Origin: Nonomuraea sp. PA05
Lineage (GTDB): Bacteria; Actinomycetota; Actinomycetes; Streptosporangiales; Streptosporangiaceae
Reading direction: 5' to 3'
Assembly (NCBI RefSeq): GCF_008086045.1
Contig: NZ_VSEY01000032.1
Coordinates: 1 to 64,000, forward strand
DNA length: 64,000 nucleotides
Shown here: piece after piece, positions 8,594 through 16,892 of the stretch
How the letters are laid out: each line of letters opens with the position of its first letter
How positions within the stretch are numbered: position 1 is the first letter of the stretch
Notes under the pieces: generated by a model
Told to the model about the DNA's origin: nothing
Seen by the model: the letters and a program-made list of their open reading frames with translations, nothing else
Database searches by the model: none
Made by a program: the position numbers and the translations under genes

Positions 8594-8613
8594 CAGCTCA
8601 ACTTTTAGAGCTG
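8594..8613. promoter_or_regulatory. Candidate TetR operator between monooxygenase and TetR genes
   Basis: CAGCTC (8594-8599) and GAGCTG (8608-8613) form a perfect inverted repeat with an 8-base spacer in the 102-base divergent region. It lies upstream of the TetR -10 box and is suitably placed to control both genes. Confidence 0.5.
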
Positions 8614-8627
8614 GCCAACAAGTGGTG

Positions 8628-8633
8628 TAGTGT
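8628..8633 (+). promoter_or_regulatory. -10 box of leaderless TetR gene
   Basis: TAGTGT (TANNNT) ends 6 bases before the ATG at 8640 and no Shine-Dalgarno sequence is present, so transcription probably starts at the start codon. Confidence 0.45.
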
Positions 8634-8639
8634 ACTTTT

Positions 8640-9257
8640 ATGCTCGATGACAGTGAAGCCGCACCCGCGGAGCAGGCCCCGCCCGCCATGGGGCGCCGCG
8701 AGCGCAAGAAGGCCGCCACCCGCCAGGCCATCGCCGACGCCGCCCTGCGCCTGTTCCTGGAGCGCGGCTACGACGACGTGGGCATCCGCGAGATCGCCGA
8801 CGCCGCCGACGTGTCCACCACCACGCTGTTCAAGCACTTCCCGGTCAAGGAAGCCCTCGTCTTCGACCGGGAAGCCGCCAATGAGGCCCGCCTGCTGTCG
8901 GCGGTACGCGACCGTCCCCCCGGCCAGTCGATCCCGGCCGCCCTGCGCGAGCACGCCCTGCGCTACCGCCACCTCTCGGCCACCGGCGACCCCGACTTCG
9001 CCGCCTTCATCGAGCTGATCAACAGCACCCCCGCGCTGCTCGACTACCACCAGGCCTCCTGGCTACGCCACACCGCTGCCCTCGCGCGGGCCATCGCCGA
9101 GGAGAGCGGCCTGCCCGCGGACGACCCCGCCTGCACCGCCCTGGCCCACTTCGCCCTCGAAGCGCCCAGCGCCGTCCGCGGCCACCACGACACCCACCAA
9201 GCCCTCACCCGCGTCTTCGACCTCCTCGAACGCGGGTGGCAGAACATCGCCCCCTAG
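8640..9257 (+). CDS. TetR/AcrR-family transcriptional regulator
   Basis: A 205-aa protein. The HTH domain occupies residues about 18-64, with RKKAATRQAIADAALRLFLE and then IREIADAADVSTTTLFKHFP. The C-terminal ligand domain is all-helical and unspecific. It is divergent from the TetX-like monooxygenase gene and probably represses that gene and itself through the inverted repeat at 8594-8613. The start is chosen because the -10-like box makes the ATG at 8640 a leaderless start. Confidence 0.9.
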   Translation: MLDDSEAAPAEQAPPAMGRRERKKAATRQAIADAALRLFLERGYDDVGIREIADAADVSTTTLFKHFPVKEALVFDREAANEARLLSAVRDRPPGQSIPAALREHALRYRHLSATGDPDFAAFIELINSTPALLDYHQASWLRHTAALARAIAEESGLPADDPACTALAHFALEAPSAVRGHHDTHQALTRVFDLLERGWQNIAP

Positions 9258-9336
9258 ACAGCGAGGGCAGGGCCATCGGGATCGCGCACAGCCCACACCG
9301 CCCCGCGATGAGTGCGGCGACGGCGTTGCGCATCCT

Positions 9337-10821
9337 TCAAAGATCCCAGGCCAGGCGTTCCCGGGCGCGGGGGTCGTCCACCTGGGTCCACTCCGTGTCG
9401 ATGCGCATGGTCGCCCTGCGCCCGCTGTCGTACGGCTCCCAGCCGGGATCACCGGTCCTGGCGAACCGGATCCAGGCCTCGTGGACGCGGGCGGCGAGCT
9501 CCGCGGGGGCCTGGCCGGGGCCGAGCATGGCGTCGGGCCCGTTCAGCTCGGGCCGATCCGTCACGTCGAAGACGAAGGGCAGCTCGACCGCGTGGGCGGC
9601 GCCGAGCTCCCCGCCCAGGGCCTGCGAGCGCCAGGCGAACTCGTAGGCGTAGGTGCCGGAGCCGGGATGGGCGGCGTGTGCGCCGGCCAGGGCGCGGCTG
9701 CCCGCGCCGAACAGCGCATCGCCCATGATGGCGGAGCGCAATTCCGCGAACGACGCCCCGGGGCGCGACGCGCGGTAGGCCTCGACGAGCCGCGCCGGAT
9801 CCGGGTGGGAGCGCGCCGCCGCCTCGTGGACGTCGGCGGCCGTCGAGGTGGCGTACCTGCCCACCGGGACCAGGTAGAGGTTGCCCTCCTCGGCGTTGGT
9901 GCCGACGAGCAGATCGACCCCGGCGCCCAGGCCGGCGGCGACGGACGCGGCCGGCTGGGTGTCGAGGACGAGGCTGAAGGGGCTGAGCCCGATCAGCGGG
10001 TCGCTGTGCGTCTCGGTCCGCAGGTCGAGGCCCGCGAGCAGGGAGGCGGCCTCGACCAGGCGTTCGTCGGAGACGCCCGCGAACGCGCCGGCGTCGGGCT
10101 CGATGCCGAGGGCCTCGGCCGCCGCCTTGGTGACGCGGGCGGCCTGCTCGGTGGTGAACGCGCCCAGGCCGCTGCCGCTCTGGACGATCGCCCGCCGGAA
10201 CAGGCCGGCGGCGCCGGGGGTGGCGAGGACGCCGCCGACGATGGTCGCCCCGGCCGACTGGCCGAAGAGGGTGACGTTGCGCGGGTCACCGCCGAAGGCG
10301 GCGATGTTCTCCCGCACCCAGCGGAGCCCGGCGACCACGTCGAGCAGGCCGCGGTTGGCGGGCGCCCCGGGAAGGTCGAGGAACCCGGCGATGCCGAGCC
10401 GGTAGTTGAGGGTGACCAGGACGACGCCGTCGCGGGCGAACGCCGAGCCGTCGTACAGCATGGCCCGCGTCGAGCCGGCGACGAACCCGCCGCCGTGGAC
10501 GAACACCATGACCGGCAGTTCGCCGCCGCCCTCCGCGGGCGTGTGGACGTTGACGGTGAGGTAGTCCTCCCCGCGGCTCCAACCGGCGCCGAAGTAGGGG
10601 GACATGTCCACCGTGCCGAGCTTGCGCTCGGACTGCGGCGCACTGGGGCCGGGCGCCGTGGCGTCACGCACGCCGCCCCACGGCTCGTGCGGCCGCGGCG
10701 CCGCGAAGCGGCCCGCGCCGCGGGGCGGGGCGGCGTACGGGATGTTCAGGAAGGTGCGGACGGCGCCTCTGCGCAGACCGCGGACGGCTCCCCGCGCGGT
10801 GGTGACGACGGGTTGGTTCAC
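9337..10821 (-). CDS. Type B carboxylesterase (alpha/beta hydrolase)
   Basis: The GTG at 10821, preceded by GGAAGGG, starts a 494-aa cytosolic esterase. It shows the N-terminal family signature (RTFLNIPYAAPP), EDYLTVNVHTP, the oxyanion hole HGGGF, the nucleophile motif FGQSAGA, the acidic member in GTNAEEG and the histidine in GAAHAVELPFVF. This is a complete Ser-Glu-His triad. The enzymes hydrolyse carboxylic esters, often of xenobiotics or antibiotics. No signal peptide is present. A remnant of a metallo-beta-lactamase gene and an intact homologue lie upstream in the same direction, so hydrolytic genes appear clustered here. Confidence 0.88.
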   Translation of the reverse strand: MNQPVVTTARGAVRGLRRGAVRTFLNIPYAAPPRGAGRFAAPRPHEPWGGVRDATAPGPSAPQSERKLGTVDMSPYFGAGWSRGEDYLTVNVHTPAEGGGELPVMVFVHGGGFVAGSTRAMLYDGSAFARDGVVLVTLNYRLGIAGFLDLPGAPANRGLLDVVAGLRWVRENIAAFGGDPRNVTLFGQSAGATIVGGVLATPGAAGLFRRAIVQSGSGLGAFTTEQAARVTKAAAEALGIEPDAGAFAGVSDERLVEAASLLAGLDLRTETHSDPLIGLSPFSLVLDTQPAASVAAGLGAGVDLLVGTNAEEGNLYLVPVGRYATSTAADVHEAAARSHPDPARLVEAYRASRPGASFAELRSAIMGDALFGAGSRALAGAHAAHPGSGTYAYEFAWRSQALGGELGAAHAVELPFVFDVTDRPELNGPDAMLGPGQAPAELAARVHEAWIRFARTGDPGWEPYDSGRRATMRIDTEWTQVDDPRARERLAWDL

Positions 10822-10843
10822 GGTGATGCCCTTCCGCAGGGGT

Positions 10844-10945
10844 TCAGACCTGCTCGGTGTACGGGCGAAGGGGCGCCCAGCCCTTGATGGCGAGCTTGCC
10901 TCCTTCGCGGACGACTGCAGCGCCACCCAGGTCCGGCCGGCGAGG
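10844..10945 (-). pseudogene. C-terminal remnant of a second MBL-fold hydrolase
   Basis: Read leftward this stretch encodes GGAAVVREGGKLAIKGWAP and then LRPYTEQV before a TGA at 10844. It aligns with the C-terminus of the intact neighbour (GAAEVERSGGNFRIKSWAGF). The rest of this paralogue is missing, so a tandem duplicate has been mostly deleted. Confidence 0.55.
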
Positions 10946-10967
10946 TGAGCGCCCGGCGGCGGCGTGG

Positions 10968-11999
10968 TCAGATCCGGCTGAAACCCGCCCAGCTCTTGAT
11001 CCTGAAGTTGCCGCCGCTGCGCTCCACCTCGGCGGCGCCGTGGCCGGGAAGGTGCGCGGGCAGGACGAGGGCCTTGTGGTCGGCGGCCCACTCCAGCTCG
11101 CGGCGCCGCGTCGCGAGCGCCTGCTTCTCGTCCTCCTCGAAGCAGCTGTTGAACTCGGGATGTTCGAGCTGCAGCGGCGTGTGGAGCAGGTCGCCGATGA
11201 ACACCGCCCTGTCGTTGCCCGACTCCAGCCGGATCACGGACGAGCCGGGCGTGTGCCCGGCGGCGAGGTCCAGCCTCAGGCTGGAGTCGAGCGTGTACGA
11301 GCCCTCCCACAGCTTCACCAGGCCCGCCTCGCGCACCGGCTGCACACTGTCCTCCCAGACGTTCTGGTTGCCCTGCCAGTACTTCGGCCGTACGGGGTTC
11401 TCGGGGTTCCAGAAGTCGAACTCGACCTTCGGGATCAGGTAGGTGGCGTTCGGGAAGGCGGGCACCCAGTCGCGGCCCTCGCGCCTGGTGTTCCAGCCGA
11501 CGTGGTCGTTGTGCAGGTGGGTGTTGACGACGACGTCCACGTCCTGCGGCCGCACGCCCGCGCGGGACAGCCGGCGCAGGAAGCCGGTGTCCATGTACTG
11601 CCACTGCTTGGCGTACGGACGGAACTTGTCGTTGCCGGCGCCGGTGTCGATCAGGATCGTCCTGCCCTCGCTGCGCAGCACCCAGGTCTGCAGCGCGGAG
11701 TTGACCATGTCGGTGCCCGGCTTCCAGAAGTCAGGGCTCAGCCAGCTCCTGTTCTCCTGCCACAGTTCCGCCGGGCTGCCGGGGAAGAACTGACGCGACG
11801 TCAGGCCGACAGGGCCGCTGTACTCCACGACGCGGGTGACGGTCACCTCGCCCAGCCGGATCGTCTCGACGCGCGTCCGGCTGACGGGGCGGGCCGCGGC
11901 GGCGTCGGCGGGCCGGGCCGCCGAACTGCCCAGCAGCCCGGCGGCGCCGACGCCCGCTGCGATTCCGGCGAAGCCGCGCCGGCTCAGGGAAGGATTCAC
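10968..11999 (-). CDS. Tat-exported metallo-beta-lactamase-fold hydrolase
   Basis: From the GTG at 11999 this is a 343-aa protein whose N-terminus SRRGFAGIAAGVGAAGLLGS is a Tat signal (twin arginine, hydrophobic core); an ATG at 12062 would add 21 less likely residues. The metal-binding motif is THLHNDHVG, followed by downstream ligands in LAAGHTPGSS and IGDLLH and a late histidine in VLPAHLPGHG, as in class II MBL-fold hydrolases (lactonase, N-acyl homoserine lactonase and related). The substrate is unknown. It is divergent from the LuxR ATPase regulator gene and followed by the paralogue remnant and the carboxylesterase. Confidence 0.85.
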   Translation of the reverse strand: MNPSLSRRGFAGIAAGVGAAGLLGSSAARPADAAAARPVSRTRVETIRLGEVTVTRVVEYSGPVGLTSRQFFPGSPAELWQENRSWLSPDFWKPGTDMVNSALQTWVLRSEGRTILIDTGAGNDKFRPYAKQWQYMDTGFLRRLSRAGVRPQDVDVVVNTHLHNDHVGWNTRREGRDWVPAFPNATYLIPKVEFDFWNPENPVRPKYWQGNQNVWEDSVQPVREAGLVKLWEGSYTLDSSLRLDLAAGHTPGSSVIRLESGNDRAVFIGDLLHTPLQLEHPEFNSCFEEDEKQALATRRRELEWAADHKALVLPAHLPGHGAAEVERSGGNFRIKSWAGFSRI

Positions 12000-12201
12000 G
12001 CTGTCCACGTCCGCACTCCGATCAGGTAACGCCCGGACCGTGACGGGACGGGCATCCACCATCGTGCGGATTGCGGGCGCCGGCCGGTATCAGTCACCCG
12101 ACTGCACCTCGATCGCGCCAGGTCAGGGCCGTCGGAATAGCCCGGGTGGCGCACGCGTTGAAGGCTGATCAAATCGCCGGGACAATGCGTGGTGGTCAAC
12201 A

Positions 12202-14973
12202 GTGGAAAGGCCGATGGTGGGCCGGGAGAACGAGACGGCGGAAATGGCGCGCCGGCTCGCCGCTGACCGATCCCGCGCCGAGGTGCTGATTCTCACCGGC
12301 GATCCGGGCACCGGCAAGAGCGCGCTGCTCGACCTCGCGGCCGGCCACGCGCGGCGCCAGGGCGAACGGGTGCTGCGGGCGGTCGGTAGCGAGTCCGAGG
12401 CGCGCCTCGGGTTCGCGGGCCTCCACCAACTGCTCCGCCCGGTGCTCGGCGAGCTGGACAGCCTGCCGCCCCGGCAGCGTTCCGCGCTTCGGACCGTACT
12501 CGGGCTGGACGAGGGGACCGGGGCCCCCGACGGCATGGTCGTCGGTTCGGCCGTTCTCACCCTGGTCTCGGACCTGGCGCCGCTGCTCGTGGTGGTCGAC
12601 GACGCCCAGTGGATCGACCGCGCCTCGCTGGACGTCCTGTCCTTCGTGGCCCGGCGCCTGGACACCGAACCCGTCACGCTGCTGATGGGCGTGCGCGCCG
12701 ACGCCCCGCTGCCCGGGATGGACAAGGGATTCGAGCGCCTGGAGCTCGCCCCGCTGAGCGGAGAGGCGGCGAACCGGCTGCTCGACCGGCAGCCGGCGCC
12801 ACCCACCGGCCGGACGCGGGTGCGCGTCCTGCAAGAGGCGGCCGGCAACCCGCTGGCCCTGATCGAGTTCGCCCGCGCGGGCGCGGCCCGGCACTCCGGC
12901 GGCAGCGGCGTGCAGGGCCCGCTGCCGCTCACCGACCGGCTGGAGCGGATCTTCGCGGAGCAGGCGCGGTGCCTGCCGGAGGCGGCCCGCCGCCCCCTGC
13001 TGCTGCTCGCCGCCGCCGATCCGGCGGACGCGCCGACGGCCTCACGCGCACTCCCCGAGGCCGGCGACCAGGCGTGGGTTCCCGCGGAGCAGGCCGGGCT
13101 CGTACGCCAGGACGGCGTCCGGATCTCCTTCCGCCACCCGCTCATCCGTTCGGCCGTCTACCACGCGGCCTCCTTCGAGGAACGCCGGCAGGCGCATCTC
13201 GCTCTCGCGGCACTGAGCGAGGAGCCCGACCGCCGCGCCTGGCACCTCGCCGCCGCGACCACGCGTCCGGACGAGGACGTGTCGGACGCCCTGCGGCTGA
13301 CGGCCGACCGGGCGCGGCGCCGGGGCGGCTACGCGGCCGCTGCCGCCGCACTGGAGCGCGCCGCGGAGCTGAGCCCGCGCCGCGCCGGCCGGGCGCGGCT
13401 GCTGACCGAGGCCGCCGAGCTGGCCGTCCTCACCGGTCAGCTCGGCTGGGTGGAACGCCTGGCCGCCGAGGTGCGCGAGCACAGTGACGACCAGGCCCTG
13501 ATCAGCAGGGCCTCGCTGGCCGCCGGGCAGCTCATGGCGCTGCGCAGGAACCACGCGGCGGCCTTCGCCGCACTGACCCGCATCGCGAACGAGGCGGCCA
13601 CCCCCTCGTCCCGCGTCGTGGACGAGGCGGCGGCCACCCACTCGTCCCGCTTCATGAACGCCCTCGCCGCGGCCGCGGTCGTCCGCTACTACTCGGGCGA
13701 GGAGTGCCAGCGGCAGCAGCTCGAAGACCTGCTCGCCGCTCCACTGGACCCCACCACCGGGGACGCCCTGAGCGCCTGGGTCCAGGCCGTCTCCGACCCC
13801 CACGGCGCGGGAGCCCGCCTCGCCCCGGCGCTGCCCGCACTCATCACCGGGGCCGAGGGCGACGCCGGCCTGCTGACCGCGCTCGCCGTCGTGGCCTGGA
13901 TCCTGGACGAGACCGCCCTGGCCGCCCGGACCTTCGACGAGGCGTACGACCGGTGGCAGGCCCGCGGCGCGCTGCCGGACGGCCTGGGCAGCGCCGTCGG
14001 CTGGACCTACCTGGAGCAGGGCCGGTGGGCCGAGGCCCGCGCGGTGGCCGCCGAGATCGCGGCGGTTGCCGCCGCGGCCGGGCTGGACCACGCCGAGGCG
14101 TGCGCGCAGGTGCTCGACGCGACGGCGCTCGCGCTGCTCGGCCGGGCGGCCGAGGCGCGGCGCGGCGCCGAACGGGCGCTGGCCCTCGTCGATCCGCTGG
14201 AGAGCCGCTCCATCGCGGTCTCCGCCCGACGGGCCCTAGGCCTGGCGGCAGTGGCCGAGGGAGACTACGACACCGCCTACGCGCAGTTCCGCGCCGCCTT
14301 CACCGACGACGGCGATCCGGTTCACTACCACGTCTCCTACACCGTCCTGGCCGAACTCGCCGCGGCGGCCGTCCGCAGGGGACGGCGGGAGGACGCCGCC
14401 GCACTGCTGGAGCGGTCGGCGCGGCGCCTCGGCACGGGCACGTCGGCACGGATCGCCGCGCTGCTCGCCCGAGGCCGCGCCCTGCTCGCCGAACCCGGCC
14501 AGGCGGAACCGCACTTCCAGGCGGCGCTGGCGGGCGACGCGGGCGAGCAGTGGCCGTTCGAGCGGGCACAGACCCTGCTCGACCACGGTGAGTGGCTGCG
14601 GAGGCAACGGCGCATCGCCGAGGCCCGGCCGCTGCTGACCACGGCACTCGAAACCTTCCAGCGGCTCGGCGCACGGCCCTGGATCGAGCGGGCGAAGGCG
14701 GAGCTGCGCGCCGCCGGCATCGAGGCCGCCACCAGCGTGGTGCCCGGCGCCCTCACCGAGCTCAGCCCGCAGCAACAGCAGATCGTCCAGCTCGCGGCGC
14801 GCGGCCTGACGAACCGGGAGATCGGAGACCGGCTCTACCTCTCGCCGCGCACCGTCGGCTCCCACCTCTACCGGGTGTTTCCCAAGCTGGGGATCACGGC
14901 CAGGTCGCAGCTCCGCGACGTGCTCGAAGGCGCCCTGCCGGGTGCCGGTGACCACGGCCGCGTTCCGGTCTGA
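12202..14973 (+). CDS. LuxR-family ATPase regulator (LAL type)
   Basis: A 923-aa large LuxR regulator. The N-terminal AAA_16/STAND ATPase carries Walker A GDPGTGKS (residues about 34-41) and Walker B LLVVVDDAQW. The middle is a long TPR-like helical region, and the C-terminal LuxR HTH runs LTELSPQQQQIVQLAARGLT to SPRTVGSHLYRVFPKLG. These proteins integrate a ligand signal and activate nearby genes. The GTG at 12202 is taken as start; an ATG at 12214 is possible. It is divergent from the MBL hydrolase, its likeliest target together with the esterase. Codons 470-490 carry an imperfect tandem duplication of about 36 bp (EAATPSSRVVD / EAAATHSSRFMN). Confidence 0.9.
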   Translation: MERPMVGRENETAEMARRLAADRSRAEVLILTGDPGTGKSALLDLAAGHARRQGERVLRAVGSESEARLGFAGLHQLLRPVLGELDSLPPRQRSALRTVLGLDEGTGAPDGMVVGSAVLTLVSDLAPLLVVVDDAQWIDRASLDVLSFVARRLDTEPVTLLMGVRADAPLPGMDKGFERLELAPLSGEAANRLLDRQPAPPTGRTRVRVLQEAAGNPLALIEFARAGAARHSGGSGVQGPLPLTDRLERIFAEQARCLPEAARRPLLLLAAADPADAPTASRALPEAGDQAWVPAEQAGLVRQDGVRISFRHPLIRSAVYHAASFEERRQAHLALAALSEEPDRRAWHLAAATTRPDEDVSDALRLTADRARRRGGYAAAAAALERAAELSPRRAGRARLLTEAAELAVLTGQLGWVERLAAEVREHSDDQALISRASLAAGQLMALRRNHAAAFAALTRIANEAATPSSRVVDEAAATHSSRFMNALAAAAVVRYYSGEECQRQQLEDLLAAPLDPTTGDALSAWVQAVSDPHGAGARLAPALPALITGAEGDAGLLTALAVVAWILDETALAARTFDEAYDRWQARGALPDGLGSAVGWTYLEQGRWAEARAVAAEIAAVAAAAGLDHAEACAQVLDATALALLGRAAEARRGAERALALVDPLESRSIAVSARRALGLAAVAEGDYDTAYAQFRAAFTDDGDPVHYHVSYTVLAELAAAAVRRGRREDAAALLERSARRLGTGTSARIAALLARGRALLAEPGQAEPHFQAALAGDAGEQWPFERAQTLLDHGEWLRRQRRIAEARPLLTTALETFQRLGARPWIERAKAELRAAGIEAATSVVPGALTELSPQQQQIVQLAARGLTNREIGDRLYLSPRTVGSHLYRVFPKLGITARSQLRDVLEGALPGAGDHGRVPV

Positions 14974-14994
14974 CGGGTCGCGAAGCGTGACCGC

Positions 14995-15020
14995 GCCGGC
15001 CCGCCACGACGACGGCCGGC
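14995..15020 (+). terminator. Possible terminator hairpin after the LuxR gene
   Basis: GCCGGCC (14995-15001) and GGCCGGC (15014-15020) flank a 12-base loop, starting 22 bases after the LuxR stop. The rest of the 250-base gap up to 15226 shows nothing convincing. Confidence 0.35.
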
Positions 15021-15226
15021 GACGCAGGACGCCCGGGGCGCCGCCGTCGCCCGCCCCACCTCGTGCGTGAGCTGTGAATTTCGACCTGCATCAAAAGACA
15101 TTGACCGGGCTCAGCCATGACCCCGACCCTCTTCTTGAGGAAATCACGCAATTCGGCCGCGGCGATGAAAGGCCCATGTCTCTTCTGTGAAGCGACTCGC
15201 GTGCGTCAACTCTTCAGGAGGCGCGG

Positions 15227-15757
15227 ATGCAACAGAGAAAAAGCCGATGGCGAACATCACTCGTCAATTGGCGACGGATCGCCTTGAGTCTGGTGGTGAT
15301 TGTTCCGCTCGTCCTCGTCGCCTCACCACCGGCGGCGGGGCAGAGCTTCCGTACGGGAACCGGCGCCGACTCCTGGCACCGTGACCCCCTTCCCTACTTC
15401 ATTCACCAGGGAAACGTCAACGGTGTCCGCAGGAACGTCGCGCGCATCGGTGAGGGAGAGCTCTACTGGACCGATTACGGCGCGCGGGTGACCGTCAGGT
15501 TCCCGCTCAAGGACTTCGCCACCGACGGATACTGCGCAGCCGCTTATGTGGACGAATTCCACTATGAGCCGATCAAGACGCACCCGCCGCAGCTGGAGTG
15601 CAACGGCGTCGACAAGTGGTTCGAGGTGAGCATGCCCTCGACGTCCCTGCGCGTCTGCTACATCACGGTCCGGGTGGGTCGCCAGAAGACGAACGGCACC
15701 CTCGCGCCGGAGCAGGCCTCGGTCGTGGGCGGCTGGGGAAATCGCGACGGATGCTGA
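15227..15757 (+). CDS. Secreted protein of unknown function, four cysteines
   Basis: A 176-aa protein with a long basic n-region, a hydrophobic core (IALSLVVIVPLVLVASPP) and probable cleavage after AAG near residue 38. The mature part of about 138 residues has four cysteines (DGYCAAA, LECNG, RVCYI and the last residue), likely two disulfides, and many aromatic residues. An AGGAGG site lies 7 bases before the ATG. I do not recognise the family. A second small secreted open frame with a frameshift follows 31 bases later and ends at a strong terminator, so the two probably form one transcript. Confidence 0.7.
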   Translation: MQQRKSRWRTSLVNWRRIALSLVVIVPLVLVASPPAAGQSFRTGTGADSWHRDPLPYFIHQGNVNGVRRNVARIGEGELYWTDYGARVTVRFPLKDFATDGYCAAAYVDEFHYEPIKTHPPQLECNGVDKWFEVSMPSTSLRVCYITVRVGRQKTNGTLAPEQASVVGGWGNRDGC

Positions 15758-15788
15758 ACGGTCTCCACAAGATGAGGAGGAAGGCGCG

Positions 15789-15996
15789 GTGAAGAAGGTA
15801 TCGGCTGTTTCGGCGGCTGCTGTCGCCGGCCAATCACGCGGTCGTCAAAAGGCGGGGCGCGGGTCCCGGCCAGACTCTGACGGGCAAGGTGCCGGAAGCC
15901 GGTGACGCGCCGGGCGGGCTCTGGGGTTCGTACTACGTGACGGCTACGACTCCCCATTCCGGCTGTCTCGACTCCAGCGCGCTCATCAGTAGCTGA
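15789..15996 (+). pseudogene. Small secreted protein gene with an apparent frameshift
   Basis: A GTG at 15789 with an AGGAGGAA ribosome site starts VKKVSAVSAAAVAG, a signal-peptide beginning, then runs into low-sense sequence. Another frame carries GPGQTLTGKVPEAGDAPGGL and LWGSYYVTATTPHSGCLDSS, ending at a TGA at 15994-15996 just before a perfect 16-bp hairpin. The two halves together would make a secreted peptide of about 65 residues. I read this as one gene interrupted by a frameshift near 15815-15850 or by a sequencing error. Confidence 0.45.
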
Positions 15997-16018
15997 GCAC
16001 GAGCAAGCCGGTCGGTTG

Positions 16019-16053
16019 CGAGGGGCGGGAGCACCATGTGCTCCCGCCCCTCG
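16019..16053 (+). terminator. Strong intrinsic-terminator-like hairpin
   Basis: Arms CGAGGGGCGGGAGCAC (16019-16034) and GTGCTCCCGCCCCTCG (16038-16053) pair perfectly over 16 bases with a 3-base loop. It closes the unit of two small secreted proteins. There is no U-tract. Confidence 0.75.
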
Positions 16054-16197
16054 AGCTGTGGTCGGGATCGCCGCCACCACGGAAACCTGGCCTGCCCGTC
16101 CGGCGTTGATGTTGTTGTGGCGTGCGTGGGCCGGCTGCCTCTTCGGGCCGCGTCAGGAAAGTCCGCTTCGGCGACTCGTCTGATCACAGGAGAAACG

Positions 16198-16779
16198 ATG
16201 CCTTTCGTTGACCAGCTACCCGCTCTCCTGGGCGTCGTCGTCGGTGCGGTCGGCTCCTACGCCGCCTCCAGCCTCACCGAGCGCGGACGCTGGCGCCGCG
16301 CGAGAACCGAACGATGGGACAACGAGCGCTTCCACAGCTACGCCCGCTACGCTCACCTCCTGAAGATCCAGATCCACCTCGCCCAGCGCATCGGCGCCGC
16401 CCGCGGTTTACCCCGCACCGGCAACCCGATGGACATCGAGGAGGGGCTGGCCCAGCTCGACGAGGCCGAGACCAACCGGGCCGCCGAGTGGGAGTCGGTG
16501 CTCCTGGTGGGCGACGCGGCGACGGTGGCCGCGGCCCGCACCTGGCACGAAGCGGTCTGGAACGTCGAGCTCTACGCGAAGGGCATGCGCGGCGACCCGG
16601 ATGGCTGGGTCACTGCCGTGAGCGCGGTGAGCCGGGCCCGCGACGCCTTCTACGCCAGTGCCCGCCGCGATCTCGGCATCGCCGGTCCGCCGCCGCCCTC
16701 CGGCCAGTGGCCCCGGCCGTGGGAGATCGGCGAGCCCGCCGGGCCGGGCGAGATCATGCCGGAGCGGGAGAGCAGGTGA
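16198..16779 (+). CDS. Membrane-anchored protein of unknown function
   Basis: A 193-aa protein with one N-terminal membrane segment (PALLGVVVGAVGSYAASSL, residues about 8-26), then a mostly helical cytosolic part rich in R, E and W. Such proteins are widespread in actinomycetes and are uncharacterised. An AGGAGA ribosome site lies 4 bases before the ATG at 16198, which decides the start over upstream candidates. A TTA leucine codon (in GLPRTG) makes it a possible bldA-dependent gene. It lies 114 bases before another membrane protein. Confidence 0.7.
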   Translation: MPFVDQLPALLGVVVGAVGSYAASSLTERGRWRRARTERWDNERFHSYARYAHLLKIQIHLAQRIGAARGLPRTGNPMDIEEGLAQLDEAETNRAAEWESVLLVGDAATVAAARTWHEAVWNVELYAKGMRGDPDGWVTAVSAVSRARDAFYASARRDLGIAGPPPPSGQWPRPWEIGEPAGPGEIMPERESR

Positions 16780-16892
16780 GCCCGCCCTGAGAGGGGGACA
16801 GGCCGCGTCGCCGGTTGATCGACTTCTTTGAGGACCGCTAGGGTTGGGCGCCTTTTGTCCGGACCTGTTCGCTCGTTCTTCGAGGATGTTCC

